Source: Pteria penguin (taxonomy: Eukaryota > Mollusca > Bivalvia > Pterioida > Pteriidae). Taken from it: a stretch of DNA of 64,000 nucleotides. A program made the position numbers and the translations under genes. The notes beneath the pieces are model-generated. The model saw only the letters and a list, made by a program, of their open reading frames with translations, was not told where the DNA came from and did not search any database. Numbering within the stretch: the stretch's first letter is position 1; every line of letters starts with the position of its first letter. Of this stretch, positions 56,401 through 64,000 are shown piece after piece. The stretch covers positions 40,785,585 through 40,849,584 of the forward strand of contig CM068580.1 of assembly GCA_035048485.1 (NCBI GenBank). The letters are read 5' to 3'.

Positions 56401-59400
56401 GAGGAGCTTTTGTTATACCCCTGGCATTGACATCCACATCCACACAAATGATATGGTACATGTGAAATCATGAACTCTTGATTCCTTTTCAAAGACTTTT
56501 CACATTGTGCTTCTGTTTGCTGAATGTATCGGATGCCCTCAATACATATTTCGATATTTTCCTGTTGTTTGGGTCATCAAGGGTGTGACATGTGACATTA
56601 GGAAACAATGAAGCAAATGCCAGAGTGTTGTATTTTCTATGGGTTGTTGTAACTTGATGATACTTTACACACTTTACTGCTGCCCTGTATGATTCTTTCC
56701 CAGAGTGGGTTGCAAAGGTTGCAGCTTTTTGTGACATACAGAAATGATTAGCCAAATGTTAAGGTGTTATAATTTCAGTGTTTTACTTTTAGCTTAAGGT
56801 GAGTGTGGAACCTCTGGTTTACTTCACATCCAGATTATCTCGCTTGTGTAGTGATGGCATCTTCCTGACAGCAATTACACCTATAAAACGTCTTTTACTT
56901 ACATGTATTAGCTTTGTTAAACACCTAGAATTCATATCATACAAGTTTCCTTAGTTTTCATTGATGCTGTAGTATATATTGAAGACTACAGCATTACTGG
57001 GGCTGGTGGGATGATATGCATGGTACTTGTCTGTGGTTGATGGTATTCTCTCAGTACTCTGGTACTTGAATCTTTGTAATCTGCAATGGGATGGACTTGA
57101 TGTATTGGTGGAGGATAAGAGATTTAAAGTACTAAATGATTGATTGATTGATTATTGTTTTACGTCACTCAATGATTATTTCACATATATGGTGACGGCA
57201 TCTGCCTGATGCATTGCATAAAAATTTAGACCTTTGCAATGGACCCACCCAAAGCAGTGAGGGATCTTTTATGTGCCGTGCCTACTGTGACACGGAACCT
57301 CTGTTTTTACTGTCTCATCTGAAAGACAGGACACCAGTGCAACCAAGGCGGGAGTCGAACCCGGGACCCCTTGATCACTAGCCAAGCACCTTATCCACTA
57401 GGCCACACCGGTTTAGAGTACTAAATGAAAAGAATATATATCAAGCATGCAGAATTTTAATTTCTGAGTTGAAAATGTACTATTGTAGTGTCCAGTTCTA
57501 CTAAAACTTTGATATCATAATCAAAAACTTATTGCACACAAAGCCTTATTCTATATTCCATGAATTTCTATTTTTTCATGATTTGTTTAGCCTAACAAAC
57601 ATATAGATAGATGATTTGATAAAATGACAAGTTTTCTAACCATAGGTACTGTAGAACATTTATTTGGTTTTGGTAGTTGTGTATTATCTATTACTGGTAA
57701 TTTATTCCTACCTGAATTATTTCATCAGGTGGTAAACAGAAGGACATTGGTATACCATACACAGAGGTTGATCAGGTTGATATGTGTCCAACATTATCTA
57801 CGGTCTTTGGTCTTCCTATTCCACGTAATAACATGGGAAAAATCATCTTGGAGGTGTTACACAACAGCTCTTTAGAACAGAAGGCAGATGCCCTGCTTTT
57901 GAATTCACAACAGATGCTTGCATTGTTTCAGCACAACATTCCAAATTTTGATGATGATAATGGAGGTAGCTTTGTCACAATTATTTATTAGTATTTTGTC
58001 ATGAAAGTTAGGCACACATTTACATTACATTGTAGCTTTTACTTGCAATAAATTAGAAGTGGATTTGTTAGTTCATTTATGTATATATATAAAACCGTAC
58101 ATGCATGGATAATTCCAGTGGCAAAGTAAATACATGTATCTACTTTCAGGACCAGAATTTTATCTTTACCAGAAAGCACGTAAATTACATTCTAAGTGGC
58201 TGAACCATTTGCACTCAAATCTATCAACTCTTGCTTTGAATCACCTTGGTGAAAAGGTCATCTTGCAGTATATTGATTGTATGGTTGCCATGTCAACAAG
58301 AATCTCATCTTCATTGACACAATATGACATGTATGCCCTGATAGTGTTTATATTATTGATTTGGATGGTAAGTATATCAGATTTTATTGCGGTGAGCAGA
58401 AATGGGTTACACAGTTTTGTAGCAGCTTGTCCTGCACTTGTCCCTCTACTTACCTTTTTATGCTTTTGTATTAGTATAGTTGACTTACAATTTTTCTTTA
58501 TAGTAAAAAGTGTTAGTATATGCAATATTATTTGACTGCAGACTAGTTGAAATGAATGCTCGACATGTAATGTTATTGAAAGCTCCCATGATGGGGTGTT
58601 TGTCTCTCAGACTTATGAAATTGAACATAATGTAAGAATTTTCAAAAATACGAAGGAAAGTACATGCAAGTATTTGAAGACATACAATTTTTTGCTTGTC
58701 TTTCTGCAGATTTTTTCAAAATATTGGTAATAATTTAATAATGTATAGAAATACATGTAGTGCTTCAAAATTTCATTTGCTTGTCTTGTTACAAAACAAA
58801 ACAATTTGGTATGAAAATTTTGGACCCAGTGACCATGACCTTTGTATGTTGGCAAACTTTAACATAGGTCATAAGTTTTGAACAGTTAAAGATAAAGCTG
58901 TGATATTTAAATGTATTCCTTGAGAAAAGACCTTTACATAGTGATATTGCTGTATACGGCTGCCCTTAAGAGGGCTGTTCATAAAACATCTTATTTTATG
59001 ATGTAATAGATATTAGTATACAGATATATTTGTTGGTAATTTCATGTTGACATCCCACAAAAAATGCTGATAATAATCTTTTGTTTTGTTCTTTATTTCC
59101 AGATATTCCTTACTTTGCTGCTTTCCTTTATAAAAAAACACACCATGTCTACATCAAGTCCACATCTCATATATGTCATCTGTACTCTGATTGGATGTCT
59201 CTTTATTCATGTGACAGTTTGTACCAACCAGTCTTTGTTCAGCCCCCTTGTGTGTGATACTAGACTTCCAAGCAATGTTATGATCCAGACTATAGTTCTA
59301 TTGAATTTATCATTTATGATACCCTTCAACGTTCAGTTAGTTTTTTCAGGAAGTTGTTTATTATCTGACAGACAGGTATGTAATTGTATACAGCTGAGTT

Positions 59401-62400
59401 GAATTTAATATAAATTACAGGTTGAATAATTTTGACCTACAGTCAAACTTTGATACCGGGTAACTCAAACATCGAAAACTTAAAAGCTTTGAGAACTTGA
59501 GGTAATCCTGCTGTCATGACAACATTTCTTTATATGTCGATGTTAAATTTCTTTTCAAATTCAATCTACTGAGGCTTGAATATCCTGGAAAACTCGAGTA
59601 ATTTTCAAGTCCCAACAATAAAACTGCACTGTACATGTACTGGAAATGAAGCCATGGTATCAGGAAATTGTTTCTTTACTTAATGATAACAAATGTCATC
59701 CATGTGTGATGGATTGCTTTACCATCAAGTGGGATAATATGTGCCCATCAAAAATTAGATATGACAGGATATCTTACCCACCAGACTAATTTTGTGTAAA
59801 AAAAGTGCAACTTAAACAACATGTTTACCACATAAGCAAGAACAGTGATTTGTTAATCAAAGACATTTTTGTCAATCATCAATAACGGAAAATTTATGTA
59901 AAAATACATAAGCTATAAGCAGGTTTATTACCAGTATCATAGGTAGTGTATGCATGCTTCAAACTGCTTTGTGATCTATCACAATGTATATAAAGTTTAT
60001 TCATATGACATTTATCATTATGTTTTGGGAAATACGTGTAGTATGAGTTTATGAATAATTCAATTTATAATACCCAGTATGTAGTTTCAATGGCAAAAAT
60101 ACTTGTAAAAGTACAAAATTTTACCTACCACATTTAAAATGCTAATCTTTAAATGCTTTCATTATCAACGTGAAAACTCGAAAAACTCAAATGAACAAAA
60201 TTTGAAGTGATTTTAGGTTTTTAATAGTCCTCGATATTGATTGATTATTGTTTTATGTTGCTCCTTGATTATTTCGTGTATAATGTGATGGCATCTGTCT
60301 GATGCATTGCAAAGAAAATTATTCCTTTGCAACAGACCCACATGAATAGGTGAGAGATCTTTCACATACTATTCCTAACTTGACACAGGATGTTGGATTT
60401 TACTGTCAAATCCAAAAGACAGTATACCAGTGTCCCCACAGTGGGAGTTGAACACAGCACCTCTTGGTCAGAAGCAGAGAATCTCAACCACTGAGCCAGA
60501 GTGGCTTTCTGGTTATTGAAATTTGACTATATCATATATGTCTAAATGCTTGTTTAAATTAATAACTTCTATAAATGAAACATATCAAATCCATAAAATA
60601 TTTTTTGGCGGGAAATTTCTGGTTATCCATCCAATAAATATTTATATTATATACTTGCAGGACAGGTATCCAGTTTTAGGTATGTTCTTGTTATTTGGTA
60701 CAATCCTACATTCCCTTAGTCTCCTATCAAGTAGCTTTGTAGAGGAAGAACATCAGACTTGGTACTTCTTTTCAATTACCATCCATATCATTATTTTGGT
60801 AAAAGTGCTGAAAACAGGAATCATCAAAACGTGTGCTAGTCCTGTAAAAAATACAAGTCAGTTTACATCTATAAAAGACAATGAATGCCAGCCAGCAGCG
60901 GAAGTTCAATTTACTACATTGAAAAGGAAAGTGTGTGAAAGCAGTTATAAGGGAAATGTTATTTCTGCTCAGATATCTTCTTTAAAGAATGATGTGAATT
61001 TGGTTAACAACATGCCTAGCTTTAACACAGGGATATTTGGAACAAAGCAACCCCTGATTGCTACACTGACAGTATTGTTTCTGTGTCGTGTCATGCGTAT
61101 TATGAACCAGACAGGAAATAAGTGGCTCCATTTACCTGATGCTGGCGACTGGCTTGTGAGGTATAAGATTTTCATGATATAATTGACATGGGAGAGAACA
61201 TACAAAATGACAATGGTTCAAGGAATCTTTTGTGATCTTTCATTTATTTGCTCTGTAAGAACTGCCTTTAGAACTTGATCAAAGTAGTAAGGAATGAATT
61301 ACTTGTGGTCCATTATAAATGTTTGTTGCTTTTCATGTATGTTTAAATGTAGATCCAGAGGTGGTGGCTGAAAGAGAAAGTAGGGTATTTCTTTTTAAAA
61401 AACTTCATTAGATTGGCTCCATGAATTGAAAAACCAAATGGCTCCAAGGAATCTAGGAGTGTGAAATAGTGTTTTTATTTATGATTTCACTCTGAAATAA
61501 AATTTGAGCCTTTTTCAAGTCAGTAGTATGCAATTTGTTGAAAATATCCTCAGAGGTGTTTGTTTATAATTAAGTGACTAATTGACCGGTAAGGCCATTT
61601 TTATTCTCTTTTTTTTCTCTTTATTTGATGCTCCTCATTATAGTAGTCAGACAGTCTGCATTACCAATACTGTATTATTTGTACTGATCATGACATATAC
61701 CAATTGTGACTATAGCTGTCCCATTTCTTACTTCTGTGACTGCAAATAATACTAAGTCATATACACTTGTGGCATCACGGTGGGTGTGACTGGTCGGCAG
61801 GGGATGCTTACTCCTCCATGGCACCTGATCCCATCTCTTTTATGAGCGGGGTCTGTGATTGCTTGTGTTATACATGTATTTATATATATATATATTTAAT
61901 TGTGTATTGTCTTGTAGTTTGGATTTCGAGTTCTGGAAATTGGATTGGTATTTCAGATTTTTACATATTAGTGAATTGCTCTATACTATTTTTCAGACCA
62001 GAGAACAAGGCCATTCTTTCGTCTTTAATAATATTGTCTATGATGGTCATTATTCTTTTGAGAAGTAAAGTATTACCATGGAAACAGAAGTTGGTGTTTT
62101 CCTTGGCAGCTTTTGGTGTCTACTTATACAGATCTGCATTAGGAATGGTGTTTTTCTTTGAGAATATCACTTCATCACAGTGAGTTTTATTAAATTTTTA
62201 CAGGTATAATGACAAGATTAGAATTAAACTGTTTTAGCCTCATTGCTAAAGCATATTTCATTTGACAAATGATTTATATGCAGTGGTTATGTTTTGTACA
62301 TTCAATAGGTAATAAAGCAAACTTTTCTCTTTTATTTTAAGAGGTATTTGGGAAGCCAGGTGGACCTTCTTGATGGTACTCTTATTTCTTGTCATGGAAT

Positions 62401-63810
62401 CATACAGGGTACTGTCCTGTCATTCTCAGACAAATTCTGTGCACCAAAAAGACTTTTCAGTAAAAGGACAGCGATCAGCTGACAGACTGCATGGTTTTAA
62501 TACAGGTCAAATGATTGATCTAGTGAATGGTTTTCAGTCAGGATGGTTACTGCTAATGCTGATATTGATGAAGCCACATAACATTATTTTAGTGGCAATG
62601 TTGACTATAAAGGAACATGTGATATGGAACTATTTAAGGCCATGGATTCTGCCACTTCATGCAAGTTATAAATCTTTATACTTCATGTTTATGGGACAAG
62701 CTATGTTTTTCTACCAGGTGAGTCAGTAGTTGCTTTTAATTATTTTCTTTTACAAAATGAATATGAAATGACCTAGGGTCTATCAAGTAACTTTTAGAAG
62801 AAATTTAATTGCTTATGAGGTTTTTGTACATCAGTGTTCTGCAGATTATAAATGAAAACATTTGATATTTTGCTATTCACTGAAAAATATTGCAGATTCT
62901 TTTGTTTTATGATGGTGTTTTACATCGCTTTCAACAATTTTTAGTTTATCTGAAGAAAGTACATGTAGGGGTAGTAAATGTTATGCATAAGAGATTTGGT
63001 TAAGAACTTTTGGGTAATTCCATTTTGAACAAAGTACAAATGGTCTTTGCCGCCATTAAATGCGGTTCTAATGTTAAGGGAGAAAATAAAATATATTCCC
63101 ACAAAAATGAAGGGAAGAACAATGAAACGTTCTTATAATGTCATAAGGTGGCTAACATTCAATGTCGTTTCTAACTCATAGTACACAAGCCCCACCTGAC
63201 AGACGATAATGGACGGCAAAGCTCATTCCACATTGATCAACTTGCAGTAGTTCTTCATCTTGGAATACTGAGTTAAATGTATGCATCAGAAGCTTCACCC
63301 ACATGTCCGATATGACTGACTATGTTAAGTGATAAGTACTAGGTGAATCAAGAAGTTCAATTGTTGCCCACTATGTTTCTCTGCTTTACAACCTTGTCAT
63401 TGAAAGCAAATTGCTGCTGTCAAGGTTTACTAAGACATCTCGTAGCAGCATGAAAACAGAAGTAACCAACATATTAAAGAATGGTGCAATCCAGAAATTG
63501 AAACTGAATTACATACACTGCAAGTCAACCACTGAACCACTATGTTAGGCCTGCCACTGTATAATAAAGTTAAAGGTGTTTTACAATTGTATTAAACACG
63601 TACAACTGCTTCCCTGCATTTTCAGGGTAATTCCAACAGTTTATCAACAGTTGATATTGGAGCAGGATATATAGGTCTAGAAGAATATCGTCCAGTCATA
63701 ATAGGCATTCTAATGACACTGGCAACATACTGTGGGGTCATATTCTGGCTCCTGACTGCTGTCAAGTTCATTATAGCTGGTAAAGGCAGGGAGAAGTTAG
63801 AGACATATTG
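53479..63810 (+). CDS. PIGG: GPI ethanolamine phosphate transferase 2 (PIGG), 3' end outside window
   Basis: Adds ethanolamine phosphate to the second mannose of GPI anchors in the ER (family knowledge). Exons: 53479-53799, 54241-54450, 55210-55395, 56202-56334, 57729-57965, 58150-58367, 59103-59375, 60661-61160, 61997-62179, 62342-62717, 63626-63810. All junctions are GT-AG and the reading frame holds across every one. Total 940 codons plus two bases; the human protein is about 980, so one short exon is probably missing. A signal-anchor helix spans residues 5-27. The luminal phosphodiesterase domain shows VIDALR with Asp63, PTVTLPRIK with the likely nucleophile Thr102, GDDTW, GLDHIGH (Asp206, His207, His210) and CGDHGM (Asp253, His254). 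From about residue 420 on, multiple hydrophobic segments form the multi-pass C-terminal part. SVERLHG-type and GLPIP motifs distinguish PIGG from PIGN and PIGO. The ATG has A at -3. Confidence 0.95.
57128..57428 (-). mobile_element. SINE (family 1) in PIGG intron 4, 12-bp target duplication
   Basis: The body is 57140-57416 on the minus strand, with B box CGGGTTCGACTCCCGCC and complete tail. AGTACTAAATGA flanks it at 57128-57139 and 57417-57428. It is the most complete family-1 copy in the window, and antisense to PIGG. Confidence 0.93.
60235..60510 (-). mobile_element. SINE (family 1) in PIGG intron 7, diverged
   Basis: Minus-strand copy with tail, body and head all recognisable (ACTCTGGCTCAGTGG, GTTCAACTCCCACTG) but many substitutions. 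It is older than the intron 4 copy. No clear flanking duplication. Confidence 0.8.
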
Positions 63811-64000
63811 GTGAGAATATAATTTAATATCAAACTATCTTGTATATTATGCAGTGTTATGGAGACTGAGTAAACATGTTATGTTCTTCCACACAAAAAC
63901 AAATCCTAGAAAAAAAAATAAAGAGAAATATTCTTTAAAAAGTCATTTAGGGAATGTAGATGTATTCTTACAACAGATTCAATAACAACAAAGATCACCT
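63811..64000 (+). other. PIGG intron 11, cut by the window edge
   Basis: Begins with donor GTGAGA after exon 11 (phase 2). The final PIGG exon or exons must lie to the right. Confidence 0.8.

Noticed and set aside
57624..57728. Open frames crossing the 5' side of PIGG exon 5
   Set aside because: They ignore the acceptor at 57728 and use the wrong phase; the spliced phase gives the conserved GLPIP sequence.
60523..60660. ATG at 60523 upstream of PIGG exon 8 as an independent start
   Set aside because: The frame from it passes through a clear acceptor (ACTTGCAG) into the conserved exon, so the upstream part is intron.

Overview
This is a eukaryotic, AT-rich, intron-bearing, repeat-dense genomic window. 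The spliced gene models, the density of tRNA-derived SINEs, DIRS and L1-ORF1-type LINE relics, and the short A/T-rich repeats fit a lophotrochozoan invertebrate, most likely a marine bivalve. That assignment is inference; species cannot be read from the sequence. Only two host protein genes can be supported, both on the + strand. TGIF (39687-41574) is a TALE-homeodomain transcriptional repressor with two coding exons. PIGG (53479-63810, running off the right edge) is GPI ethanolamine phosphate transferase 2; 11 exons and 940 codons are visible.

Layout. 1-8.4 kb: no gene; microsatellites, one SINE, two small MITE-like foldbacks and a pair of palindromes. 8.5-9.4 kb: a truncated LINE. 10.6-15.7 kb: a foldback, then a 3.3-kb DNA transposon with an IS3-like integrase pseudogene, inverted ends built from 21-bp tandem units, and exact 6-bp target duplications. 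16.1-24.5 kb: a decayed DIRS-type tyrosine-recombinase retrotransposon on the minus strand (gag, RT-RNase H, YR). It has split direct repeats and sits inside a SINE; a 1.25-kb foldback with its own 6-bp target duplication is inserted in its gag. 25-38 kb: no host gene; nested SINEs, a 1.65-kb element splitting a SINE, two nested inverted-array elements, and twin 155-bp MITEs. 39.5-43.1 kb: TGIF. 43.1-47.4 kb: an (AT)n tract, a 469-bp foldback, and a 147-bp satellite. 47.9-52.5 kb: a nearly full-length but disabled LINE on the minus strand. 52.6-53.1 kb: two young SINEs. 53.3-64 kb: PIGG, with SINEs in introns 4 and 7.

The main unexplained pattern is that four separate elements share one architecture: terminal inverted arms made of 14-21-bp tandem units. 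Three of them are flanked by exact 6-bp direct repeats. One carries an rve/DDE transposase relic, so it is a candidate for the source of mobility. TGIF and PIGG show no functional link; they are neighbours separated by repeats.
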